NCBI GenBank assembly: GCA_963754645.1
Contig: CAVWGP010000006.1
Location: forward strand, 124,001-188,000
Length of the DNA stretch: 64,000 nt
Reading direction: 5' to 3'
Source: CAVWGP01 sp963754645
GTDB lineage: Bacteria; Pseudomonadota; Alphaproteobacteria; Bin65
Position numbers and translations under genes: made by a program. The notes under the pieces were generated by a model that saw only the letters and a list, made by a program, of their open reading frames with translations, was not told the DNA's origin and made no database searches. Positions 9,537-19,253 of this stretch are shown in pieces (position 1 is the first letter of the stretch; each line of letters opens with the position of its first letter).

Positions 9537-10076
9537 ATGCGTAATTTGGTTGGCTCGTTGATCATGTTCGGCATGGCCGCCGGTTTGGGCGGCTGCGGCG
9601 TGGTGCAGGATGTGCAGTCCGTCGCCCGCGAACTGAGCAAAGACGGCAAGACCGACGACGATATCGCCGCCGGCACGTCCTTAACGCTGCCGCCCGGCCA
9701 TGGATTGCGGCCGCCTGCCACCGGATCGACCGCCGCTGGCAACGATTCCACGGCGCGCCGCACCCAAGTCATCTTGCGCACGAACGAGGAAATCCCGGCA
9801 ACGGGGCCCGGCCGCGCCCGGCCCGGCGAACGCACCACCGGGCCTTCGGCCGGGGAGCGCGAACTCATGACCCGCTCGGGCGTGCGCTCGGACACGGCCA
9901 ATGTCGTGCGCCGGACGGTCGATATCGAGGCCGGACGGCGCGCCGCCGGTGAGAAAAACTTTACCGATCGCGTGCTCAAATACGATCCCAATGCGAAGCC
10001 CGCCGCCGAAGACGGCACGCCGGCCCGCGACGCGACCGGCGATCGCCCGGTCATCAAGCGGAAGGGCGAGTTTTAA
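9537..10076 (+). CDS. DUF3035-type outer-membrane lipoprotein
   Basis: A 179-residue protein with a lipoprotein signal (MRNLVGSLIMFGMAAGLGGC; lipobox GLGGC, Cys at 20). The mature part is polar and proline-rich (LTLPPGHGLRPP). The pattern fits the alphaproteobacterial DUF3035 family, often found between lspA and paired M16 peptidases exactly as here. Function is not established; a cell-envelope role is likely from lipidation. A GAAAGG ribosome site precedes the ATG. Confidence 0.65.
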   Translation: MRNLVGSLIMFGMAAGLGGCGVVQDVQSVARELSKDGKTDDDIAAGTSLTLPPGHGLRPPATGSTAAGNDSTARRTQVILRTNEEIPATGPGRARPGERTTGPSAGERELMTRSGVRSDTANVVRRTVDIEAGRRAAGEKNFTDRVLKYDPNAKPAAEDGTPARDATGDRPVIKRKGEF

Positions 10077-10261
10077 GCCTTCGACCCGGGGCCGGGCGGA
10101 ATTGGCCGGCCGGATCGTATATAGACAAATCGTCGCTCCGTCTTGGCGGGTACCAGGGTGAGCGACGACATTCGTTGACATTGTTTGGGTATCGTCGAGC
10201 CGAGTGCGGGGAGCGCGTAACGCCGTCGCCCATTGTCGTTGAGTTAGCCTCGGAGGTTTCA

Positions 10262-11728
10262 TTGCCCATCAAAGCCACTCGCCTTGTTCGCCGCCTTGCG
10301 GGCACGGTTCTGACGATCGCCGTTTGTACGGCAGCGCTTGGCACGGTCGCGACGATCGCCGCGCCTGCCGCGCTTGCGACCGAGAAGAGCGGCATCTTTT
10401 ATCCCGAGACCTTCCGGCTGCCCAATGGCATGGACGTCGTCGTCATCACCAACAAGCGGGCGCCGGTGGTCCTGCACATGGTGTGGTACAAGGTCGGCGG
10501 CGCCGACGAGCCGGCGGGCAAGTCGGGCATCGCGCATTTCCTCGAACATCTGATGTTCAAGGGCACGCGGACGCTGAAGCCCGGGCAATTTTCGAAGATC
10601 GTGTCGGAAAACGGCGGCCAGGAAAACGCCATCACGTCGCACGATTTCACCGCCTATTTTCAGAGCGTGGCCAAGGACCGGCTCGAGACCGTGATGCGGA
10701 TCGAGGCCGACCGCATGAGCAACCTCGTGCTCACCGACAAGGAGCTCGAGGCCGAGCGCCTCGTGGTGATCGAGGAGCGCCGCTCGCGCACCGAGAACCA
10801 GCCGCGCTCGCTGCTCTGGGAGCAGACCAATGCGGCGCTGCACATCCATCATCCCTACCGCATCCCGGTCATCGGCTGGGAGCACGAGATCAAGGGGCTG
10901 ACGACCGCCGACGCGCTGGATTTCTACCAAAAATGGTATGCGCCCAATAACGCCATCCTCATCGTCGCCGGCGATGTGACGGCGGCCGAGGTCAAGACGC
11001 TGGCCGAGAAATACTACGGCGCGATCGCGGCGAAAACCCTGCCGCCGCGCGTGCGGCCGCAGGATCCGCCGCACCGTCACCCGCGCCGCGTCGTCTACAA
11101 GGATGCGCGCGTCGACCAGCCCTCATGGACGCGCAACTACATCGCGCCGAGCTACAATCGCGGCGAAAGCAAGCACGCCTATGCGCTGCAAGTGCTCAGC
11201 GAAATCATCGGCGGCGGCGGCACGAGCCGTTTCTATCAGGAACTCGTCGTCAAGCAGAAGGTCGCGACCAGCATCGCGACCTACTATTCGCCGGCGAGCT
11301 ACGATCTCGCCAGTTTCGGCGTTTACGCCTCGCCCTATACCGGCATCGGCCTCGATCAGCTTGAGAAGGCGATCGAAGCCGAGGTCGCCAAGCTGATCGA
11401 GGGCGGCGTCACCGCCGACGAGGTCAACCGCGCCAAGCAGGTGATGACCGACCGGGCCGCCTTCGCGCGCGACAATCTGCGTTCCGGCGCGATGGCGTTC
11501 GGCACCGCGCTGACCGCGGGGCGCACCGTCGCCGACGTCGAGGCCTGGACCGATCGCATTTCGGCCGTGACGGCGGAAGACGTCATTGCCGCCGCGCGCT
11601 TTGTTCTCAAGGACACCGGATCGGTGACCGGCAATTTGATCGGCACCGGCGCGCGCGAACCCAAAAAACCCGCGGGCACGGCGCCGGGCGCCTTCCGGCC
11701 CGGCCGGCCGCCGAGCGACGACCAATAA
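10262..11728 (+). CDS. Exported M16 zinc peptidase, catalytic subunit
   Basis: The start is TTG 10262, with GGAGG a few bases upstream. It gives a clean Sec signal peptide ending near APAALA (residue ~39). The inverted zinc motif HFLEH (HxxEH) is at about 92-96 and the distal zinc glutamate lies in the EAERLVVIEERR segment; a C-terminal M16 domain follows. Pitrilysin/PqqL-type M16 proteins degrade peptides in the periplasm and often work as a pair of an active and an inactive chain. The next gene, 21 bp downstream, supplies the second chain. Confidence 0.9.
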   Translation: MPIKATRLVRRLAGTVLTIAVCTAALGTVATIAAPAALATEKSGIFYPETFRLPNGMDVVVITNKRAPVVLHMVWYKVGGADEPAGKSGIAHFLEHLMFKGTRTLKPGQFSKIVSENGGQENAITSHDFTAYFQSVAKDRLETVMRIEADRMSNLVLTDKELEAERLVVIEERRSRTENQPRSLLWEQTNAALHIHHPYRIPVIGWEHEIKGLTTADALDFYQKWYAPNNAILIVAGDVTAAEVKTLAEKYYGAIAAKTLPPRVRPQDPPHRHPRRVVYKDARVDQPSWTRNYIAPSYNRGESKHAYALQVLSEIIGGGGTSRFYQELVVKQKVATSIATYYSPASYDLASFGVYASPYTGIGLDQLEKAIEAEVAKLIEGGVTADEVNRAKQVMTDRAAFARDNLRSGAMAFGTALTAGRTVADVEAWTDRISAVTAEDVIAAARFVLKDTGSVTGNLIGTGAREPKKPAGTAPGAFRPGRPPSDDQ

Positions 11729-11749
11729 ACACCGCCGATTAGCGAGAAC

Positions 11750-13078
11750 ATGATGATGAAGCATTTTCGGTCCGTTGCCCTGGCCGCGCTGGCCTTGGCC
11801 TGGTTTTTTCCGGCGGCGCCCGCCTCGGCGATCGACGTTCAGGTCGTCAAGAGCCCGAAGGGCATCACGGCCTGGGTGGTCAACGAGGGCGCGGCGGCGG
11901 CCCCCGTCGTCTATATGAGCTTTTCCTTCCGCAACGGCGCGCTGCGCGACCCGGCGGACAAGGACGGCTTGGCCAACATGCTCACGTCGCTGCTCGACGA
12001 GGGCGCCGGCGATCTCGATTCGCTCGGCTTCCAGCGCCGCATGGAAGCGCTCGCCATGACTTTCGAGGTCAGCGCCGGCCGCGATACGATCTCCGCCTCG
12101 GTGCGCACATTGTCGCGCAACGCGCCCGAAGTGTTCCGCCTCGTCGGCACGGCTTTCACCAAGCCGCGCTTCGACGCCGAGCCCATGGAGCGGGTGCGCG
12201 AGCAAATTCAAACCCATCTGCGCCGCGAAATGCGCGATCCCAACACGATCGCGCACCGCAACCTGCAGCGCGCCATGTTTCCGAACCATCCCTATGGCCG
12301 CACGGTCGAAGGCACCGTCGAAAGCGTCGGCCGGGTCACCAAGGACGATCTGCACAAGTTCCATCGCGCCGCTTTCGCCAAGGACACGCTCGTCGTCGGC
12401 GTCGTCGGCAGTCTCACGCCGGCCGAGCTGGGACCGCTGCTCGATATGGCGTTCGGCGACCTGCCCGACAAAGCCGAGCCGCTGACGATTGCCGAAACAG
12501 CCCCGGTCACCGCGGGCGAGGTCGTCATTCACCGGCTGCAGGTGCCGCAGAGCGTCGTGACCTTCGGCCATGCCGGGTTGAAGCGCGACGACAAGGACTA
12601 TTTCGCCGCGACCGTGATGAACCACATTCTCGGCGGCGGCAGCTTTTCTTCGCGCCTCTACAATGAAATCCGCGAAAAGCGCGGCCTCGCCTATTCGGTC
12701 TATACGTATCTCAATCCGCTCGAGAAAAGCTCGATGCTGATGGGCCAGGTTTCAACCGAAAACGGGCGCGTCAAAGACTCGATCGACATCATCCGCGCCG
12801 AATGGAAACGCCTGGCGGGCGGCGATTTGGGCGAGGCCGAAGTGGCCGCCGCCAAGACTTACATCACCGGCTCCTACCCCTTGCGCTTCGCATCGGCGAG
12901 CGCGATCGCGCGCATCCTGGTCAACACCCAGATCGACGGCATGTCGCCGGACTATTTCAAGCGGCGCAACGACTACGTCAATGCCGTGACGCTCGACGAC
13001 GTGAAGCGCGTCGCCGCGCGCTTGTTGCGCGCCGACAAGTTGACCTTCATCGTCGTCGGCGACCCGGCCGGTTTTTGA
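11750..13078 (+). CDS. M16 family protein lacking the zinc motif (partner subunit)
   Basis: A 442-residue exported protein with a signal peptide ending near PAAPASA. It aligns in layout with the upstream M16 peptidase, including the hallmark REKRGLAYSVYTYLNPL segment of the C-terminal domain. Where HxxEH should be it reads GLANMLTSLLDEGAG, so no zinc site can form. This is the usual non-catalytic half of a heterodimeric M16 enzyme (compare processing peptidase alpha/beta). It is co-transcribed with its active partner. Confidence 0.88.
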   Translation: MMMKHFRSVALAALALAWFFPAAPASAIDVQVVKSPKGITAWVVNEGAAAAPVVYMSFSFRNGALRDPADKDGLANMLTSLLDEGAGDLDSLGFQRRMEALAMTFEVSAGRDTISASVRTLSRNAPEVFRLVGTAFTKPRFDAEPMERVREQIQTHLRREMRDPNTIAHRNLQRAMFPNHPYGRTVEGTVESVGRVTKDDLHKFHRAAFAKDTLVVGVVGSLTPAELGPLLDMAFGDLPDKAEPLTIAETAPVTAGEVVIHRLQVPQSVVTFGHAGLKRDDKDYFAATVMNHILGGGSFSSRLYNEIREKRGLAYSVYTYLNPLEKSSMLMGQVSTENGRVKDSIDIIRAEWKRLAGGDLGEAEVAAAKTYITGSYPLRFASASAIARILVNTQIDGMSPDYFKRRNDYVNAVTLDDVKRVAARLLRADKLTFIVVGDPAGF

Positions 13079-13094
13079 TCGGCCGCATTTTGGA

Positions 13095-14405
13095 ATGACG
13101 CTCCCGTATCGGCACGACATCGCGCTTTGCCTGCGGCGGCCCGGCGCGGACGGCGCGCTCGACCAAACCGAACTTGCCGCGCAATCGGCGCTGGCGGCGG
13201 ACGCGGTGGCGCGGCTGCGCGCGGACTATCGCGGCCGGACTTTGCCGCTGCTGCGCCTGCCCGAGCGGCGCGACGATCTCGCGGCGCTGCAACGCTGGGC
13301 CCGGCGCTTCCGCCGTTTCGAACGCACGCTCGTGCTCGGCATCGGCGGCTCGTCGCTGGGCGGGCAAGCGCTGACCGCGTTGTCGGTGGCGGCGCCGCAT
13401 CTGCCGCCTTCGGGCAAGCCCGGGGTCGTGTTTCTCGAAAATATCGATCCGCTGGCGTTCGAGCCTTGGCTGGCATTTGCGGCGCGCAACAAGGCCGGCT
13501 TCATCGTCGTTTCCAAATCGGGTTCGACGGCGGAAACCCTATCGCAGGCACTGACCGCGTGGCGCCGCATGGCTGCGGCACTGGGCGATAAAGCGGCCGC
13601 CGCGCGCTTTCTTGTCGTCACCGAGCCCCGCGACAATCCGCTGCGCCGCTGGGCGATGCGCCATGCGATCGCGACTCTCGACCACGATCCGGGCATCGGC
13701 GGGCGCTATTCGGCGCTGTCGCTGGTCGGCCTGCTGCCGGCGCTGATCGCGGGCCTGGACGTCGGCGCGCTGCGCGACGGCGCCCGCGCCGTGCTCAAGA
13801 ACGTCCTCGCCGCCCGCGATCCGGCGAAGAGCCCGCCGGTTGTCGGCGCCGCGCTCAATCTCGCCTTGGCGCGCCGCGGCAAGACGATTCAAGTCGTGTT
13901 CCCCTATGCCCAAGCCTTGCGGCCTTTCGCCCTGTGGCACGCGCAGCTTTGGGCCGAAAGCCTGGGCAAGCGCGGGCACGGCACCACGCCCGTGGCCGCC
14001 CTCGGCCCGGTCGATCAGCACAGCCAGTTGCAGCTTTGGCTCGACGGGCCGCAGGACAAATTGTTCACGCTCATCTGTCTCGAGCGCGCCGGAACCGGCC
14101 CGTCCCATGCCGGCGCCGCCGAGGACGAAGCTCTCGCCTATCTCGGCAATCGCCGCATGGGCGACCTGCTCGCCGCCGAGCAGCGCGCGACCGAGATGAC
14201 GCTGGCGAAGCGCGGCTGCCCGGTGCGCGTGTTCCGCCTGGCCAAGCTCGACGAGCGCGCCTTGGGCGCGCTGATGATGCACTTCATGCTCGAAACGATC
14301 CTCGCCGGCCATATGCTCGGCATCGATCCCTTCGATCAGCCGGCTGTGGAAGACGGCAAGCGTCTCGCGCGGCACTATCTTTCGAAGATGGGGCGGCGCG
14401 CGTAG
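13095..14405 (+). CDS. pgi: Glucose-6-phosphate isomerase
   Basis: Interconverts glucose-6-phosphate and fructose-6-phosphate. SIS-fold signatures are clear: LGIGGSSLGGQALTAL near residue 80, SKSGSTAETLSQ near 140, and a PGI-type C-terminal block with DQHSQLQLWLDGP. At 436 residues it belongs with the shorter PGI group rather than the 550-residue enterobacterial form. It starts 16 bp after the M16 gene and ends 8 bp before mutL. Confidence 0.88.
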   Translation: MTLPYRHDIALCLRRPGADGALDQTELAAQSALAADAVARLRADYRGRTLPLLRLPERRDDLAALQRWARRFRRFERTLVLGIGGSSLGGQALTALSVAAPHLPPSGKPGVVFLENIDPLAFEPWLAFAARNKAGFIVVSKSGSTAETLSQALTAWRRMAAALGDKAAAARFLVVTEPRDNPLRRWAMRHAIATLDHDPGIGGRYSALSLVGLLPALIAGLDVGALRDGARAVLKNVLAARDPAKSPPVVGAALNLALARRGKTIQVVFPYAQALRPFALWHAQLWAESLGKRGHGTTPVAALGPVDQHSQLQLWLDGPQDKLFTLICLERAGTGPSHAGAAEDEALAYLGNRRMGDLLAAEQRATEMTLAKRGCPVRVFRLAKLDERALGALMMHFMLETILAGHMLGIDPFDQPAVEDGKRLARHYLSKMGRRA

Positions 14406-14413
14406 AATAGCGC

Positions 14414-16200
14414 ATGGCGATCCGCCTCCTGCCGCCCAATCTGGTCAATCGCATCGCCGCCGGCGAGGTCATCGAGCGCCCCGCCGCCGCGGTCAAGGAA
14501 TTGGCCGAGAACGCGATCGACGCCGGCGCCACGCGCATCGACGTGGTGCTGCGCCAGGGCGGCCGCGCGCTCATCGCCGTGTCCGACGACGGGCACGGCA
14601 TGGGACGCGACGATCTCGCCCTCGCCGTCGAGCGCCACGCCACGTCGAAACTGCCGGGCGACGATTTGCTCGATCTGCGCTGGCTCGGCTTTCGCGGCGA
14701 AGCCTTGCCCTCGATCGGCGCGGTCAGCCGGCTTTCCATCGTGAGCCGCATGCGCGGCGCGGACGCGGCCTGGCACATCGCGGTCGAGGGCGGCGACAAG
14801 CGCGCGCCGGTGCCGGCGGCCCATCCCGCGGGCACGCGCGTCGAGGTGCGCGATCTTTTCTTCGCGACTCCGGCGCGGCTGAAATTCCTCAAGGGCGAGC
14901 GCGCCGAGCTGTCGCATTGCGTCGATACGCTGGAGCGCCTCGCCATGGCGCATCCGGCGATCGGCTTCACGTTGAAGGGCGACGGCGAGCGCGCGCTGGT
15001 GGCGCTGCCCGCCGCGTCCGGCGCGGTGCCGGCGGCGCGGCTGGCGCGGCTGCAGGCCATTCTCGGCCGCGATTTCGCCGACAACGCCCTGCCCGTCGCC
15101 GCCGAGCGCGAAGGCCTGCGCCTGAGCGGCTATACCGGCGTGCCGACCTATCACCGCGCCACGTCGCAGCATCAATATCTCTTCGTCAACGGCCGCGCCG
15201 TGCGCGACAAGCTGCTCTACGGCGCGGTGCGCGGCGCTTATCAGGATTTCCTCGCCCGCGACCGCCATCCGGTCGTGGCGCTGTTCCTCGACCTGCCGCC
15301 GGCCGAGGTCGACGTCAACGTCCATCCAGCCAAGGCCGAGGTGCGGTTCCGCGACGCCGGCTTGGTGCGCGGCCTCATCGTCGGCGCGCTCAAGCACGCG
15401 CTGGCCGAGGCCGGCCATCGCGCCTCGACCACGGTCGGCGCCGCCGCGCTCGGCGCCTTCCGCCCGCAATCGGGATCGGGCTACGCGCCCTATCGGCCCA
15501 CGGGCGGGGTCGCCGAAAGCGCCGCCGCCTATTTCGCGCCGGCGCGCGACGAAGCGGCTTTGCCCGGCCTCGAAGCGCGGTCCGCGCCGCCCGCCGGCCG
15601 ACCGAACGCGCGGACGATAAATTTCCGCTCGGCGTCGCGCGCGCGCAATTGCACGAGACCTATGTCGTGGCGCAGACCGACGACGGCATGGTCATCGTCG
15701 ATCAGCACGCGGCGCATGAGCGGCTGGTCTATGAGCGCATGAAGGCCCTGCTCGACAATGGCGCGGTGCCGCGCCAGGGCCTGCTGCTGCCCGAAGTGGT
15801 CGAACTCGATCCGGCCGCCGCCGAGCGTCTCGCCGCCCGCGCCGAGGAACTCGCCGAGCTTGGCTTGGCGCTCGAAGCCTTCGGCCCCGGCGCCGTAGTC
15901 GTGCGCGCGGTGCCGGCGCTGCTCGGCCAGACCGACATCGCCGGCCTGGTGCGCGATCTGGCCGACGAGCTCGCCGAGCTCGGCGACGCGCCCGCCTTGA
16001 AGGAAAAGCTCGAAGCCGTGTGCGGCGCCATGGCGTGCCACGGCTCGATCCGCGCCGGGCGGCGCCTGTCCGCCGACGAAATGAACGCGCTGCTGCGCCA
16101 GATGGAAGCGACGCCGCATTCCGGCCAATGCAATCACGGCCGCCCGACCTATGTCGAACTCAAGCTCGCCGACATCGAGCGCCTGTTCGGCCGGCGCTGA
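14414..16200 (+). CDS. mutL: DNA mismatch repair protein MutL (one frameshift)
   Basis: The N-terminal GHKL ATPase has NRIAAGEVIERPAAAVKEL, ENAIDAG, VSDDGHGMG and GFRGEALPSI. The C-terminal domain carries the endonuclease motif DQHAAHERLVYE (DQHAx2Ex4E) and a metal-binding QCNHGRP, so this is a nicking MutL of the type found in bacteria without MutH. The frame breaks in the poorly conserved linker near 15560-15620; both halves are otherwise complete (about 595 residues). The last 154 bp are duplicated downstream at 16735-16888. Confidence 0.92.
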
Positions 16201-16205
16201 GCGCG
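16052..16205 (+). repeat. Direct repeat, copy 1 (3' end of mutL)
   Basis: The final 149 bp of mutL plus 5 bp beyond its stop recur 683 bp downstream with two mismatches (GAA/GAG and TAT/TTT, that is one silent and one Tyr-to-Phe change). This copy is the functional end of mutL. The pair brackets a single unknown gene. Confidence 0.95.
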
Positions 16206-16248
16206 AACAGGCCGCGCGCGGAGCCCCCGCTGCAACACGAGGATCGCC

Positions 16249-16731
16249 ATGGCAACGGACGAGGAAGCGACAGGTGTCTTTGACCCGGAGGACGACGCCC
16301 GAAGCCGCCGAATATTGTTCGACGATCTCCGGGCAAAATGGCTGGACGGCTTCGAGGCCCCCGCGGATGACCCGCGCGGCTACGTCGAACATCATTTGCA
16401 GCGCGCGCTCCCCCGGGGATGGGTCGTGAATTTTCGCATTGCCCGCTGCGCCCAGCACTTGCCCCAATCCGAGCTGACGTTGCTGCACCACGAATGGAAA
16501 ATCTTCCGCGACCGCAATTCGCCGGAGACCGAGCTCGACTATTACATTGCCCACCTCGATTCGAATAACGAGCTTGTCTTGGTTTACGGCAACACCGACG
16601 CTGGAATCATGGGGCCCGATACATTTTGGCAAAGAGCGATGTGCGTACCCTTGGCGAATCTCGGCCTGGTATTGCCCTTCGTGTTCGCGCGACCGCACGA
16701 GTTCCCGCCCAATCGCTTCGGCGTCACGTGA
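16249..16731 (+). CDS. Hypothetical protein between two copies of the mutL 3' end
   Basis: A 160-residue protein I do not recognise. It is mixed alpha/beta, with no signal peptide or membrane helix: an acidic N-terminus (MATDEEATGVFDPEDDARS), then HHLQRALPRGWVVNFRIARC, a HHEWKIFRDRNSPETELDYY segment and hydrophobic strands ending FARPHEFPPN. The ribosome site GAGGA precedes the ATG. The flanking direct repeats suggest it arrived together with another allele of the mutL end. No function can be given. Confidence 0.6.
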   Translation: MATDEEATGVFDPEDDARSRRILFDDLRAKWLDGFEAPADDPRGYVEHHLQRALPRGWVVNFRIARCAQHLPQSELTLLHHEWKIFRDRNSPETELDYYIAHLDSNNELVLVYGNTDAGIMGPDTFWQRAMCVPLANLGLVLPFVFARPHEFPPNRFGVT

Positions 16732-16734
16732 GCT

Positions 16735-16888
16735 GCGCCGGGCGGCGCCTGTCCGCCGACGAGATGAACGCGCTGCTGCGCCAGATGGAAGCGACGCCGC
16801 ATTCCGGCCAATGCAATCACGGCCGCCCGACCTTTGTCGAACTCAAGCTCGCCGACATCGAGCGCCTGTTCGGCCGGCGCTGAGCGCG
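16735..16888 (+). repeat. Direct repeat, copy 2 (orphan mutL 3' end)
   Basis: It is identical at 152 of 154 positions to 16052-16205 and contains the QCNHGRP motif and the mutL stop codon, but no start or upstream mutL sequence in frame. It follows the stop of the 160-residue gene by 3 bases. It is a non-functional remnant left by duplication or by recombination with a divergent allele. Confidence 0.95.
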
Positions 16889-16937
16889 CATCGAGCGGCG
16901 CCCAATTTCCGCCACTCTGCGCGCGTAAGAGGCGATC

Positions 16938-18105
16938 ATGTCGTCTTGCTTGTCGCGTCGCGAATTGGGCCGCCGCCTCGCCGCATCGGCTGCGATCGGG
17001 ATTGTATGCGCCAACAAGGTTCACGCGGCATCATCGAGCTACTCCGGTCCGAACGTCATCATCGTCCGCTTCGGCGGCGGCGTGCGGCGGCGCGAAACGA
17101 TCGATCCGAACCGCACCTATAGCCCCTTCCTGGTGCATGAGCTGATCCCGCGCGGTACTTTGTTCCGCGACATGCGGATCGCCGAGGGCGACGGGATTGC
17201 GACGAGCCACGGCCACGGCACGCTTTACATATTGACCGGCGGCTACGACCGCTATGTCGATCAGGACAAGATCGGCGGCGACCGCTTCGAGCCCAAAGCG
17301 CCGACGCTGTTCGAGTATCTCCGGCGTGCCTTCGACGTGCCGGCGCATCAGGCGCTCATCGTCAATGGCGAGGACCGGATCGACGAAGAATTTTACACCT
17401 TCAGCACGAATCACATGTTCGGCGTCCGCTACCGTTCGACCGTTCTGAGCCTCTATCGATACAAGCTTTGGCTACTTCGGCAGCGGCTCGGCGAAGGCGG
17501 CTTGCCGGAACCCGAAGTCTTTCGCCTGACGGCGCAGCTTCGGCGCCTCGCCGCCGCCGCGGGGCGGAGCGAGATCGGCGACAACGACCCGGCCCTGGCG
17601 CGCTTCTGGTCGGGCTGGCGCGACCGCTATGGCGACAGCGGTTTGGTCAATCCGCGCGGCGACCGGCTGCTTACGGCGCTCGCCTTGCGCGCCATGTCCA
17701 TGCTCCGGCCGAAGCTCATGATGGTGAATTATCAAGAACTCCGATTACGTGCACTGGGGCAACGCGGTCCATTACACCCGCGCCATCGCAATCATCGACG
17801 ACGGACTGCGCGACATCGCCAACGCCATTGCCTTGGATCCGGCCTATCGCGACAACACGGTCCTGGTCGTGGTGCCCGATTGCGGACGCGACGACAATCG
17901 GCTCATGTCGGTCCCGTTCCAGCATCATTTCGGCTCGGCTTCGGCGCGGGAAATTTGGGCTTTGTTCCTCGGCCCGGCGATCAGCCGCGGCGCTGTGATC
18001 GAGCGGGTCGTGGATCAAACCAGCGTCGCGCCAACCATCGGCCGGATCATGAACATGCCCGTGACCGAAGCGACCGGCCCGGTGCTGGCCGAAGCGCTTC
18101 GCTGA
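16938..18105 (+). CDS. Tat-exported alkaline-phosphatase/sulfatase-like protein (one frameshift)
   Basis: The N-terminus SRRELGRRLAASAAIG is a twin-arginine signal. The mature part starts with PNVIIVRFGGGVRRRE, in the position where the alkaline phosphatase superfamily binds its first metal. ATSHGHGTLYILTG follows, and near the C-terminus VVVPDCGRDDN and PFQHHFGS resemble the second metal site. The frame breaks near 17735 (one extra base after MVNYQ), with clean continuation NSDYVHWGNAVHYTRAIAII. About 388 residues after repair. Substrate unknown; a periplasmic phosphoester or sulfate-ester hydrolase is inferred. The next gene begins 7 bp downstream. Confidence 0.6.
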
Positions 18106-18112
18106 GCCGGCC

Positions 18113-19105
18113 GTGTTTCGCGTCGCCGCCTGGATCGCGCGCATCGGGTTCGGCGGATTGTTGTGCCTCACCCCCGTCACCGCGATTCTGGCGCTTGGCT
18201 GGACCTACCGACTGATGCAGCGCCGCATCGAACGGCGCTGGCAGGGCAAAGACGGCCATCCGGCGCCGCAAGGTCCATCCCGCTCGTTCCTTGGCGCCGC
18301 CGCGCACGGGGTGTGGCAGACAATGCGCATGGGCGGCCTCGGGCTCATCGGTCCGTTTTTGCTGACCTCGCCGGCCGGCGTGTTGTGGATTTTCTCGTGG
18401 TGGGCGGGCTGGAACAATTCGTTCAACAAGGGCTACGAGCAAGCCTGGGTCGGCCCGGTGAGCGGACTTCTCGGCGTCGGTTTTTGGATCGCCGCGATGA
18501 TGGCGTTGCCGCTCGCCCAAGCGCGATTCGCGGCGACCGGCCGCCTTGCCAGCGTCTTCGAGCTGCGTGTCATCAGCCGCCTCTGGCGGCAGCGGCCATG
18601 GGCCTCCGCCGCCGTGTCGATGGCATTCGTCGCGGCATCCGGCTTGTTCGTCGTGAGTCGCTTCAGCCCCCTGGTGCTCCAAGCCGTTATCCCGAATTTC
18701 AATTCGCTGCCGGAGAATAATTTCGGCGTCATCGCGCGATTGTTCTATTTTGTCGTCGCGCTGATTTACTTTGCCGCATTCGTTGCGCTTCATCTCTTGA
18801 GCGCCCGGCTCTATGCCGGCGCCATGGTTGTTGCGGTCCAGCGTGGCGAGATCGCGCTCGAGCGCCTGTGCCGCCGCGAACGAATCAGCGCCCAACGCCT
18901 CCGAACGACGATGCCGCAACACGGCGGCGCGCCGCGGCGGACCGCGTCCCGATGGCTTCGTCGCGTCAATTTCTCGCTCGCCGGGATCGCCGGCGCAGCG
19001 GCCTGGCTGCTCGTCGCCGTGATGCTCTTCATCGCGCAATTTTGGAATCATGCCTGGCCGTTGTGGCTGTTGCATCCGCTGGTGCTGCTGCCTTGGGTGC
19101 CGTGA
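18113..19105 (+). CDS. Multi-pass inner-membrane protein, function unknown
   Basis: A 330-residue protein from a GTG start. Hydrophobic segments are visible near 13-30 (LCLTPVTAILALGW), 75-100, 115-135, 160-180, 200-225 and 295-320. A basic cytoplasmic loop (LERLCRRERISAQRLR) precedes the last helices. The N-terminal TPVTAILALGWTYRLMQ resembles DUF4013-type membrane proteins, a weak resemblance. It is tightly coupled to the phosphatase-like gene, so the two may act together at the envelope. Confidence 0.55.
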   Translation: MFRVAAWIARIGFGGLLCLTPVTAILALGWTYRLMQRRIERRWQGKDGHPAPQGPSRSFLGAAAHGVWQTMRMGGLGLIGPFLLTSPAGVLWIFSWWAGWNNSFNKGYEQAWVGPVSGLLGVGFWIAAMMALPLAQARFAATGRLASVFELRVISRLWRQRPWASAAVSMAFVAASGLFVVSRFSPLVLQAVIPNFNSLPENNFGVIARLFYFVVALIYFAAFVALHLLSARLYAGAMVVAVQRGEIALERLCRRERISAQRLRTTMPQHGGAPRRTASRWLRRVNFSLAGIAGAAAWLLVAVMLFIAQFWNHAWPLWLLHPLVLLPWVP

Positions 19106-19188
19106 TTCACGATCCGAGTCACTGCTTATGCGGAATTCGGTCGATTGCGTCGGTACGAATTGTTGGAAGGCTCCATCGCCATTTTTTT

Positions 19189-19214
19189 CGTAGGGGCGGG
19201 TCTCCGTCCGACGC
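19189..19214 (+). repeat. Half copy of the GTAGGGGC repeat family
   Basis: CGTAGGGGCGGGTCTCCGTC begins a repeat whose other arm is missing. The same GTAGGGGC start is seen at 1155 (inside the brnT element) and at 35591. The rest of the 148-bp gap between the converging genes shows nothing else. Confidence 0.4.
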
Positions 19215-19253
19215 AACGACACCAAATACCAAAGCGATCATCCGAATTCCGCC

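Noticed and set aside
16626..16883. An 85-residue protein containing a second MutL C-terminal segment
   Set aside because: Its N-terminal half is an out-of-frame reading of the 160-residue gene; the MutL part is an orphan copy made by the duplication.
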